Below are positions 1-5,474 of a stretch of 5,956 bases of DNA, piece after piece. Made by a program: the position numbers and the translations under genes. The stretch spans positions 1 to 5,956 of the forward strand of contig WLFX01000068.1 in NCBI GenBank assembly GCA_009703545.1. The letters are read 5' to 3'. The DNA comes from Actinomycetota bacterium (GTDB taxonomy: Bacteria > Actinomycetota > Actinomycetes > Actinomycetales > Microbacteriaceae). Under the pieces are notes generated by a model. That model was not told the DNA's origin. It ran no database searches and was given only the letters and a program-made list of their open reading frames with translations. Position 1 is the first letter of the stretch. Each line of letters opens with the position of its first letter.

Positions 1-981
1 AGCCTTCGCGGCAAGGAAATGGACCGTCGCCCCGGTGATGTCCTCAGCGAGGTCCAGGCTCTCGTCGATCACGGCGTGACCGAGGTCACCTTCCTTGGGC
101 AGAACGTCAACACGTACGGCGTCGAATTCGGCGACAAGCTCGCGTTCGGCAAACTTCTTCGCGCCGCCGGCGAGATCGAAGGCCTCGAACGCATTCGTTT
201 CACAAGCCCCCACCCCGCCGCCTTCACCGACGACGTCATCGACGCGATGGCCGAGACCCCCGCGGTCATGCCGAGCCTTCACATGCCGCTGCAGTCCGGC
301 TCGGACGCCGTCCTCAAGGCGATGAAACGGTCGTATCGCTCCGAGAAGTTCCTCGGCATTCTCGACCGCGTTCGCGAGAAAATCCCGAACGCGGCCATCA
401 CGACGGACATCATCGTCGGATTCCCCGGCGAGACCGAAGAGGACTTCCAAGAAACACTTCGAGTCGTGCGGCTGGCACGATTCAGCGCGGCGTTCACGTT
501 CCAGTATTCGATTCGCCCCGGCACCCCAGCAGCCGAAATGCCCAACCAGATTCCCAAGGCGGTCGTTCAAGACCGCTACGAGCGACTCGTCGCCCTACAA
601 AACCAGATCGCTCTCGAGGAAAACGAGGCACAGATCGGCAAGGACGTCAACGTGCTCGTCGCCGCGGGCGAGGGCCGCAAAGATGCTGCCTCGCTGCGCA
701 TGACGGGCCGCACCGAAGACTTCCGCCTCGCACATTTTGATGTCCCTGCTGGTTCGGACGTTCCGCGACCCGGCGATGTCGTGACCGTGACGGTCACCGC
801 CGCCGCGCCGTATCACCTGCTTGCTGACTCGGTCGACGGGTCGCCGCTGCGCATTCGTCGCACTCGTTCGGGGGATGCCTGGGATCGCGCCGAAGCCGAG
901 TCCTGCGCGGTGGGTGACGAGCCCGCCTCGGGCAATGTTTCTCTCGGCCTGCCCGGCATCCGCACGAGCCTGCTGGGCTAG
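1..981 (+). CDS. miaB: MiaB, tRNA-2-methylthio-N6-dimethylallyladenosine synthase (5' end outside window)
   Basis: This is the C-terminal 326 codons of a methylthiotransferase that adds a methylthio group to i6A37 of tRNAs reading UNN codons, using SAM and two iron-sulfur clusters. The reading frame is open from base 1 and begins SLRGKE, the segment that in MiaB directly follows the radical-SAM CxxxCxxC cluster, so those cysteines lie just upstream of the window. Visible family motifs include [10 protein letters not shown] (about 93-122), the SPHP segment (about 205-216), MPLQSGSD (about 283-306) and [10 protein letters not shown] (about 418-447). A TRAM-like RNA-binding domain follows (about 630-820), then the basic tail [15 protein letters not shown], which I associate with actinobacterial MiaB. 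The ATG at 19 is internal and not the true start. The gene ends 2 nt before miaA, which makes the i6A substrate, so the two are probably cotranscribed. Confidence 0.95.
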   Translation, partial: SLRGKEMDRRPGDVLSEVQALVDHGVTEVTFLGQNVNTYGVEFGDKLAFGKLLRAAGEIEGLERIRFTSPHPAAFTDDVIDAMAETPAVMPSLHMPLQSGSDAVLKAMKRSYRSEKFLGILDRVREKIPNAAITTDIIVGFPGETEEDFQETLRVVRLARFSAAFTFQYSIRPGTPAAEMPNQIPKAVVQDRYERLVALQNQIALEENEAQIGKDVNVLVAAGEGRKDAASLRMTGRTEDFRLAHFDVPAGSDVPRPGDVVTVTVTAAAPYHLLADSVDGSPLRIRRTRSGDAWDRAEAESCAVGDEPASGNVSLGLPGIRTSLLG

Positions 982-983
982 TC

Positions 984-1895
984 GTGGTACTCGCCATCGT
1001 CGGCGCGACGGGAACCGGCAAGTCCGCCGTTGCTCTGGACATGGCCGAGACGCTCATTGCCAGCGGCCAACCCGTCGAAATTGTCAACGCCGACGCCTCG
1101 CAGTTGTATCGGGGGATGGATATCGGAACGGCGAAGGTCCCGGTGGCCGAGCGCCGCGGAATTCCGCACCACCTGCTCGACGTTCTCGACGTGACCGCGG
1201 AGGCGTCCGTCGCGCAATATCAAATCGACGCTCGCGCCGCGATTGACGACATCGAATCGCGCGGAGCCGTCCCCATTCTCGTCGGCGGGTCCGGACTGTA
1301 CGTGTGGTCGGTTTTGTATGACTTCGAATTCCCAGGGACGGACCCGGAGGTTCGAGTGCGACTTGAGGAGCGCCTGGCCGCCGAGGGCAATCACGTGCTC
1401 GCCGCCGAACTCAAGGCGAAAGACCCCGATGCCTACGCCGCCATCGACCCCCGCAACGAGCGCCGGCTACTTCGCGCCCTCGAGGTCATCGAGATCACGG
1501 GAAAGCCGTTCGGTTCTGGCCTCGGTGCCGAAGACCGCCCGTGGCGACCCTCGACGGTCATCGGGCTGCAGGTTCCGCGCGAAGAACTGATCGCCCGTCT
1601 CGATGCCCGCGTCGCGGCGATGTTCGCGAACGGGCTCGTAGACGAGGTCCGCGCGCTCATCCCGCTCGGAATCGAACGCGGGGTCACCGCGTCACGCGCA
1701 ATCGGCTACGCGCAGGCGCTCGGTGTCATCAACGGCACGATGGCTGTGGCAGAAGCAATCGACGAAACCGCCCTATTGACCCGCAAGTTCGCCCGGCGCC
1801 AGGTTGGGTGGTTCGGTCGAAACCCGAACATCACCTGGTTCGACGCGTCGGAAGCGGCTATCGACGCGCTCAGCGCGCTCGACGCGCGGGAATAA
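984..1895 (+). CDS. miaA: MiaA, tRNA dimethylallyltransferase
   Basis: The enzyme transfers a dimethylallyl group from DMAPP to N6 of adenosine 37 of tRNA, the step before MiaB. It is 303 aa, normal for the family. The P-loop GATGTGKS is at residues 7-14, followed by the family segment [19 protein letters not shown], which carries the catalytic Asp and the DMAPP/tRNA-binding residues. [19 protein letters not shown] (tRNA/DMAPP region), [12 protein letters not shown] and the C-terminal [17 protein letters not shown] also match. The start is GTG at 984, chosen because it puts the P-loop at the usual distance from the N-terminus. No strong Shine-Dalgarno is visible, so translation may depend on coupling to miaB, whose stop is 2 nt upstream. 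No U-run terminator follows the gene. The sequence is about 67% GC in the 60-nt stretch at 1381-1440. Confidence 0.96.
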   Translation: MVLAIVGATGTGKSAVALDMAETLIASGQPVEIVNADASQLYRGMDIGTAKVPVAERRGIPHHLLDVLDVTAEASVAQYQIDARAAIDDIESRGAVPILVGGSGLYVWSVLYDFEFPGTDPEVRVRLEERLAAEGNHVLAAELKAKDPDAYAAIDPRNERRLLRALEVIEITGKPFGSGLGAEDRPWRPSTVIGLQVPREELIARLDARVAAMFANGLVDEVRALIPLGIERGVTASRAIGYAQALGVINGTMAVAEAIDETALLTRKFARRQVGWFGRNPNITWFDASEAAIDALSALDARE

Positions 1896-1896
1896 T
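1891..1896 (+). promoter_or_regulatory. Possible -10 element for the structured leader
   Basis: AATAAT matches the TATAAT consensus at five of six positions and lies across the miaA stop codon. It would place a transcription start near 1902-1905, just before the first paired base of the riboswitch-like leader (1907). No convincing -35 hexamer lies 16-18 nt upstream (the spot reads GCTCAG), so the call is weak. Without a promoter here the leader would be reached by readthrough from miaB-miaA. Confidence 0.27.
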
Positions 1897-1906
1897 GTCC
1901 TAGCCC

Positions 1907-2006
1907 GCGGGCATAATAAGAGTGCATCCCGATGCAACGCCGACCCCACGGGTTGGCCGCGCAGGCAACCGAGCATCACCGCCACGGTGCCCCAATGATG
2001 CGCCGC
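1907..2006 (+). promoter_or_regulatory. Candidate SAM riboswitch aptamer (SAM-I/SAM-IV clan)
   Basis: The leader folds by eye into the SAM-clan layout. P1 pairs GCGGGCAU (1907-1914) with AUGC-CCGC (1998-2006), eight base pairs with G2002 bulged. The joining strand AAUAAGAG (1915-1922) is followed by UGC (1923-1925), which can pair with GCA (1965-1967) as P2a. The inner P2 arm is GCCGACCC (1939-1946) with GGGUUGGC (1950-1957), eight pairs including one G-U. GGCAACC (1964-1970) is the clan's hallmark. P3 begins inside it: ACCG (1968-1971) with CGGU (1985-1988). Next comes GGUGCCCC (1986-1993) and then UGAUG leading into P1, as I recall for SAM-IV. The same elements in the same order support the class better than any one motif. 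An extra local inverted repeat, TGCATC-CC-GATGCA (1923-1936), competes with P2a. The class is from remembered consensus; SAM-IV versus a SAM-I/IV variant is undecided. The controlled gene would be gene A and probably the operon behind it. Confidence 0.62.
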
Positions 2007-2022
2007 ACGACATCTCGTGCGG
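2003..2022 (+). other. Perfect hairpin overlapping riboswitch P1 (possible expression platform)
   Basis: CCGCACGA (2003-2010) pairs perfectly with TCGTGCGG (2015-2022) around the loop CATC. Its first four bases are also the 3' strand of the distal half of the proposed P1, so the full hairpin and full P1 exclude each other, the usual arrangement of a switching element. It is followed by AAAAA, not by a T-run, so it is not a Rho-independent terminator on the plus strand. Control at translation or by Rho would be more likely. Confidence 0.5.
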
Positions 2023-2027
2023 AAAAA

Positions 2028-2043
2028 GGGTGACACGTCACCC
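2028..2043 (+). other. Second perfect inverted repeat just upstream of the gene A ribosome binding site
   Basis: GGGTGAC (2028-2034) and GTCACCC (2037-2043) are perfect inverted repeats separated by AC; as RNA the innermost pair or two would open to form a loop. The element ends 7 nt before GGGAG, the Shine-Dalgarno of gene A. The CCC of its 3' arm could instead pair weakly with the GGG at 2051-2053 across TGAAAA, so the hairpin could decide whether the ribosome binding site is free. As DNA it could equally be a repressor operator; sequence alone does not separate these. Confidence 0.4.
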
Positions 2044-2050
2044 CTGAAAA

Positions 2051-2055
2051 GGGAG
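2051..2055 (+). promoter_or_regulatory. Shine-Dalgarno of gene A
   Basis: GGGAG lies 8 nt upstream of the ATG at 2064, a near-ideal spacing that fixes the start of gene A. CCCC at 2041-2044 is the only nearby stretch able to mask it. Confidence 0.7.
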
Positions 2056-2063
2056 TTACATCG

Positions 2064-2861
2064 ATGGTTGATTCAACCGATCCGTCGACGTGGGTTTATG
2101 ACCCACGGTACGACAAGGTAAAGAAATGGTATAAGGCGGACATGAAGGGGCTCGATCCGCTTCTGGATGGCCAGATTCCAGACAAACCGGTTGGTCCGAT
2201 CGTAACCGGGTCGTTCGCTGCCTGGAAGCGCAGTGTCAACACCCCGAACGTCGGACTGATTGCGCATTGCCAGAAGTTCTTCGTGCATGATTCGGCGGAG
2301 GCGCGAGTTGACGACAACGGCAAGATGCACGTCACCTGCACGTGCGGGCTCGTTGTGCCGATAGACATGCTCAACGACAAGGATTCGCTCCGGCCGGGAA
2401 ATTACTGGTCGAAGTTCTTTGCAGAAAACCACCCATCGGCGAGTATCGCGAAACAACGCGAATTCTTTGAACATCCCGGACACCGCGACCCGCTCGAGAA
2501 GACGGTGCTGGGTGGGTTCTTGGTACGGCTTCGTGAACCAGGGCTCGACCAAGAGCCCTTTCTCGAGCTTCGATGCCACACGTGCGGATGGATGCTGCCG
2601 AACGATCGAATGACTGGATGGATGTTGCCCGACTATCCGATGTCCGGCGAATGGACCGACTTCGAAAAGTATGCGCATCGGTACCCGATCGACATGCACA
2701 ACAACCACTGCCCTCAACCTGGCACAGAAATCTGGGACGGCGACATGTATCTCTGGGGTCACGGTCCGGGTGCGGCGTTCAAAGCGCGACGCGACGCGAA
2801 GGAACGTGAGGCGGCGGCGAGTGCGCACGACGAGGATGCGGAGGCCGAGACGATTGACTGA
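2064..2861 (+). CDS. Gene A: uncharacterised cysteine-motif protein, paralogue of gene B
   Basis: I do not recognise this 265-aa protein. It is soluble-looking, with no signal peptide or membrane segment. Putative metal-binding elements come in order: HC at 68-69, CTCG with C92 and C94, FFEHPGHRD at 134-142, CHTCG with C171 and C174, and H215-C216-PQ. Two CxC/CxxC pairs plus later His/Cys suggest zinc binding, perhaps a zinc-ribbon-like fold; this is inference. Residues 175-194 are a tandem duplication of a ten-residue unit starting GWMLP. The C-terminal 30 residues are charged and end in an acidic tail. Gene B, overlapping by 8 nt, shares the same motif order and for the first two motifs the same residue numbers, so the pair arose by duplication. 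The ATG at 2064 has a good Shine-Dalgarno and follows the SAM-riboswitch-like leader, suggesting control by SAM. A longer antisense frame across the gene is treated as a shadow. Confidence 0.85.
   Translation: MVDSTDPSTWVYDPRYDKVKKWYKADMKGLDPLLDGQIPDKPVGPIVTGSFAAWKRSVNTPNVGLIAHCQKFFVHDSAEARVDDNGKMHVTCTCGLVVPIDMLNDKDSLRPGNYWSKFFAENHPSASIAKQREFFEHPGHRDPLEKTVLGGFLVRLREPGLDQEPFLELRCHTCGWMLPNDRMTGWMLPDYPMSGEWTDFEKYAHRYPIDMHNNHCPQPGTEIWDGDMYLWGHGPGAAFKARRDAKEREAAASAHDEDAEAETID
2586..2645 (+). repeat. Tandem 30-bp duplication inside gene A
   Basis: Two adjacent 30-bp units (2586-2615 and 2616-2645) encode GWMLPNDRMT and GWMLPDYPMS. Both open with GGATGGATG, keep the reading frame and then diverge. 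A third GEW follows. The copies sit immediately after the CHTCG pair, so the duplication enlarges the loop next to a presumed metal site. Gene B has only one short segment here (GHVTPLTWTG), indicating an event in the gene A lineage. Confidence 0.7.
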
Positions 2862-3483
2862 TTCGCCCCAGTACATCGAAACCTTCGACGATATGAAAGC
2901 GTGGATCGAGTGGCGAACGACGTTCATCGAGTCGACAAAGAATCTGTGGGAAGAAAGGTTTGTTCTCGGTGTCTTTGAGGACCGTATCGTCGCCCAGATT
3001 CACGGTCACGTCGCGAGCATCCTGTCGACTGTTGATTGGATTCCGACAATTCACGATTACCAGCAGCGATACAGTCACGACATCGTCAAACTCGCGCACG
3101 AACCAGATGGCAAACTTCGGGTGGTCTGCAGTTGCGGACTCGTGGCGGATGTTCCGACACGGGTGGCACGGAGATATGGACGGAAGGTTTCATTCCTGAT
3201 GTTCACTGCAGGTGTGAGGCAACCGTTGCGGGATGAGAAACTCGAGAGCTGGTTTTTCTCAGAGCCGGGCCATCGCGATGTCTATTACGGTGAGGATGCA
3301 TGCTGTTTCGTGACCGTGTCATCAGCCGACGGCGAATCAATCACTCGGCAGGTGGTGTGTAGTGGGTGTGGTCACGTGACGCCGTTGACGTGGACAGGAA
3401 AGCTTGCATTGTTTCGACCCGAAACTTTCCTCGAGAACATCGAGCGGCATCGAACCGTTTGCCCGCAGGGGAAAGGTGAATAG
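2854..3483 (+). CDS. Gene B: uncharacterised cysteine-motif protein, paralogue of gene A
   Basis: Starting from TTG at 2854 this is 209 aa. Its motifs mirror gene A: HD then DGKLRVVCSCGLV with C92 and C94, FFSEPGHRD at 134-142, CSGCG with C169 and C172, and H199 followed by C203-PQ. With this start, CxCG and PGHRD fall at exactly the same residue numbers as in gene A, which is the main argument for the unusual TTG. GGAG just upstream (about 2840-2843, some 10 nt away) is a usable ribosome binding site inside gene A; ATG at 2893 is the alternative and would remove 13 residues. The frame stays open further upstream, but that part is an arginine-rich shadow of gene A. The 8-nt overlap with gene A implies translational coupling and linked function. 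It lacks gene A's acidic tail. The 60 bases at 2941-3000 are about 48% GC, well below miaA. Function unknown; metal binding is inferred. Confidence 0.8.
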   Translation: MTDSPQYIETFDDMKAWIEWRTTFIESTKNLWEERFVLGVFEDRIVAQIHGHVASILSTVDWIPTIHDYQQRYSHDIVKLAHEPDGKLRVVCSCGLVADVPTRVARRYGRKVSFLMFTAGVRQPLRDEKLESWFFSEPGHRDVYYGEDACCFVTVSSADGESITRQVVCSGCGHVTPLTWTGKLALFRPETFLENIERHRTVCPQGKGE

Positions 3484-3492
3484 TCTGGGTTG

Positions 3493-4266
3493 ATGACGCG
3501 GGTGCTGAAGATCACGAGGGGTCACGCAACTGGAAACGTTTTCGCGCTCTTCAGCGACCCGACTGGTGCAATCGACCTGACGAACGCCGAATGCGCGGTG
3601 CTCACCGTTGCAATCCATGGTGGTGGTGCCGATGGGGTGATCCGTGCTGTTCGCAGCGAGCACATCCCCGAGGGTGTGGCCCTTCTCGAGACGGACCCCG
3701 ACGCCGAGTGGTTCATGGACCATCGAAACCCCGACGGCTCGAACGCTGAGTTGTGCGGGAACGCCCTTCGCGTGTTCGTCGCGTTCCTGATGGCCGAGGA
3801 CCTCGTCGACCTCAAACACGGCGACCGCATCGCAATCGCCACCCGACACGGCGTGAAAGACGTCCAAGTTGGTTCGAACGGTGTGTTCCGGGTCGATCTA
3901 GGCCGCTGGAAATTCGATGGTGACAGCACCAACTCCAATCCCACGATGTTTGTGGTGAACAGAGTTTCCGATGCTCTCGACGCGGTCACCGTCGAGCCAT
4001 TCGATCCGCTCGTCGATGACGGGATTGGCCGACTTAGTGTGCGGATGAACGACAACGCCACACACGCAACCCAATCGTGGGCAACCGCCGCAGCCGCCGT
4101 GGCCCTCGTCACTCGTCACCGAGTAGGTCCGGGTGCGCCTCACAATTGGCGGGTCGACATGCCAGACGGCAGCCTCGGCGTCCAGATGTTCCCAACAGAG
4201 GACGGCGAGCACCTGTCGCTCAGTGGAACCGTCGAACTCGCCCACGCCAACACGATTGAGGTCTAG
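3493..4266 (+). CDS. dapF: Diaminopimelate epimerase-like protein lacking the second catalytic cysteine
   Basis: DapF converts LL- to meso-diaminopimelate for lysine and peptidoglycan using two cysteines, one per domain. The N-terminal half is a clear match: GHATGN at 10-15 (GHGTGN in the family), GGGADGVI at 43-50, and RNPDGSNAELCGN around the first catalytic cysteine, C88. The C-terminal half is degenerate. GNPH is SNPT (148-151), the region that should carry the NVEF segment is shortened, the ERGVGET stretch reads about DNATHAT (187-193), and the ACGTGA motif is replaced by QSWATA (194-199). No cysteine occurs after C88. The final WRVDMPDGSLGV still fits the fold, so this is an intact 258-aa frame, not a frameshift. 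The gene holds the dapF place known downstream of miaA. TTG at 3490 is an alternative start; AAGGTG at 3473-3478 is the likely ribosome binding site. It may be a pseudoenzyme or a relative with another activity; the gene symbol marks family only. Confidence 0.82.
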   Translation: MTRVLKITRGHATGNVFALFSDPTGAIDLTNAECAVLTVAIHGGGADGVIRAVRSEHIPEGVALLETDPDAEWFMDHRNPDGSNAELCGNALRVFVAFLMAEDLVDLKHGDRIAIATRHGVKDVQVGSNGVFRVDLGRWKFDGDSTNSNPTMFVVNRVSDALDAVTVEPFDPLVDDGIGRLSVRMNDNATHATQSWATAAAAVALVTRHRVGPGAPHNWRVDMPDGSLGVQMFPTEDGEHLSLSGTVELAHANTIEV

Positions 4267-4283
4267 TCTGTTGTCATAAATTC

Positions 4284-4292
4284 GAGGAAGGA
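4284..4292 (+). promoter_or_regulatory. Strong Shine-Dalgarno of gene C
   Basis: GAGGAAGGA ends 10 nt before the ATG at 4303 and is the most purine-rich ribosome binding site in the window, so gene C has its own translation start and is not simply coupled to the dapF-like gene 36 nt upstream. TTGTCA at 4271-4276 resembles a -35 box but no -10 follows at the right distance. Confidence 0.65.
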
Positions 4293-4302
4293 TCACGTTC
4301 GA

Positions 4303-4881
4303 ATGTTGATGTTCAGTTTTATCAATGCCAAGGGACTCCCGGCCGTCTTTCGCGCAGGATCCAATGCTGCCCGGCATGAATTCGACTGCTTTCATAAGGT
4401 CCAGGCAGGCGACTATTGTTCGATCTGTGAGGTGCGAATGTTGCCTCACATCCGCGAATACACCGTCAACTTCTTTTTCGATCGACCGTCGAAAGCGATC
4501 GAATCGGTCGGGCTCGTGGGCGGAGACTTCAACGCGCCGGCACCCCGGGCGTTCGTCGATTTCGCGATGGCATTCATAAGTTCACCCATTCGCTCTCGGT
4601 TTTTCGTCACGACTCTCTTTCAACACTGGGTGGGAATTCACGAAGAGTTCGAGGAGGATGTCCACGCACTGGTCGGCAGTTACATCATCAACGCGGTACC
4701 AGCGAGTTCACCGGATATCTCAGTGGACGAAGCGGTCGACACGTGGCTCAAGGAATTCTTTGGTCCGTTGCTCCGCGAAATCCAATGGCGTGAGGGATCT
4801 TTCATGGTGGGCGATGAAAAATTCGAAATCGTCAACATGACTGACGCGCAGACTGAACCGCTTTGGGCGGACGATTACTAA
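4303..4881 (+). CDS. Gene C: uncharacterised protein with N-terminal CxH/CxxC cluster
   Basis: I do not recognise this 192-aa protein. Near its N-terminus it has C29-x-H31 and C39-x2-C42, with H25 and H49 nearby, an arrangement compatible with one zinc site; these are the only cysteines in the protein. The rest is a mixed hydrophobic and acidic sequence with aromatic-rich stretches (NFFFDRP, FFVTTLFQHW), no signal peptide and no convincing membrane helix; the C-terminus is acidic (EPLWADDY). It is not alignable by eye to genes A and B, but like them it combines a cysteine cluster with no known catalytic motif. It follows the dapF-like gene by 36 nt on the same strand and has a strong Shine-Dalgarno. 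Its TAA stop overlaps the TAG stop of the convergent methyltransferase gene by 4 nt, leaving no room for a terminator between them. Real-gene status is supported by the ribosome binding site and fit to its neighbours. Confidence 0.72.
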   Translation: MLMFSFINAKGLPAVFRAGSNAARHEFDCFHKVQAGDYCSICEVRMLPHIREYTVNFFFDRPSKAIESVGLVGGDFNAPAPRAFVDFAMAFISSPIRSRFFVTTLFQHWVGIHEEFEEDVHALVGSYIINAVPASSPDISVDEAVDTWLKEFFGPLLREIQWREGSFMVGDEKFEIVNMTDAQTEPLWADDY

Positions 4882-5474
4882 ACCCCCGGCGCGACGAATT
4901 CGATAACCCGAAAACCCTTCGCGATCTCGGCCGTTGACACCTCGGCGTCGGGCCAGCGCTCGCCCAGCCACTTCTGTAACGACTCTGCCCCCAAACTTTT
5001 CGCCACGACGAGCCACGCCTCGCCGCCCGGGTTCAGTCGCGGAATCCACGTTTCAAGAATCGCGTGCAATTCGGCTTTGCCGACCCGGATGGGCGGGTTC
5101 GACCAGATGGTGTCAAATCGCAGGTCATCGGGAACCTCGTCGGGCAGCCCAACGGTCACGTTCGACACCCCGACCCGCACCGCGTTGCGTCGCGTCAACT
5201 CGAGTGCGCGCTGGTTGACATCGATTCCCCGGACGGTCGATTCTGGCGAACGCAACGCCGCGGTGAGTGCAATCGGACCCCACCCGCATCCGATATCGAG
5301 GACCGCCCCAATTGGATCCGGAACTGTCTCGAGCAAAATGCGCGTGCCCGTATCGAGGTGTTCGGGGCTGAACGTCGAGGCGGCGGTCTCGAGGGTGAAG
5401 TCGCGGCCGTGGAGGACGACCTGGATTTCGCGTGAGGTCCACTCGCCGTCGCCCGGATCGAAATAGTGGTTCAT
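4878..5474 (-). CDS. RsmC-like class I SAM-dependent methyltransferase (MTS domain)
   Basis: This 198-aa protein carries a Rossmann-fold methyltransferase of the MTS/RsmC type. Motif I is LDIGCGWGPIAL (59-70), the acidic end of strand 2 is D85 in GIDVNQRA, and motif IV is SNPPIR (125-130), the NPP[FYWI] signature of enzymes that methylate exocyclic amino groups of bases. FSPEHLDTGTRILL (35-48) resembles the segment before motif I in RsmC, which makes m2G1207 in 16S rRNA. It is a single-domain protein, lacking the N-terminal domain of E. coli RsmC, which is common outside Proteobacteria. Guanine-N2 methylation of rRNA is the likely activity but the exact target is not shown. Its ATG overlaps the TAA of the upstream lipoprotein gene by one base (TAATG on the minus strand), and it converges on gene C with a 4-nt stop overlap. 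Confidence 0.9.
   Translation of the reverse strand: MNHYFDPGDGEWTSREIQVVLHGRDFTLETAASTFSPEHLDTGTRILLETVPDPIGAVLDIGCGWGPIALTAALRSPESTVRGIDVNQRALELTRRNAVRVGVSNVTVGLPDEVPDDLRFDTIWSNPPIRVGKAELHAILETWIPRLNPGGEAWLVVAKSLGAESLQKWLGERWPDAEVSTAEIAKGFRVIEFVAPGV

Noticed and set aside
1903..1912. Perfect palindrome GCCCGCGGGC as a protein operator
   Set aside because: Such palindromes are expected in GC-rich DNA, and most of it is explained as the 5' strand of riboswitch P1. It could still act as an alternative pairing partner.
2003..2027. Hairpin with adjacent run of A as a Rho-independent terminator
   Set aside because: On the plus strand the stem is followed by A, not T. On the minus strand the T-run precedes the stem, and no minus-strand gene ends there.
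2671..2853. Upstream extension of gene B by 61 residues
   Set aside because: The extension overlaps gene A and reads as Arg/Thr-rich shadow sequence; the TTG start at 2854 gives exact register with gene A.
2073..2927. Long antisense frame (284 codons) covering gene A, longer than gene A itself
   Set aside because: Gene A on the plus strand has a good Shine-Dalgarno, motifs shared with gene B and operon spacing. The antisense product is Arg/Val-rich with no recognisable motif, as expected for the shadow of a GC-rich gene.
3522..4112. Antisense frame of 196 codons within the dapF-like gene
   Set aside because: The plus strand encodes clear DapF motifs; the minus translation is low-complexity Ser/Arg/Thr and has no ribosome binding site I could support.
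4271..4299. Promoter for gene C from TTGTCA at 4271
   Set aside because: The -35-like box has no TATAAT-like hexamer 16-18 nt downstream, and the region there is the ribosome binding site leader.
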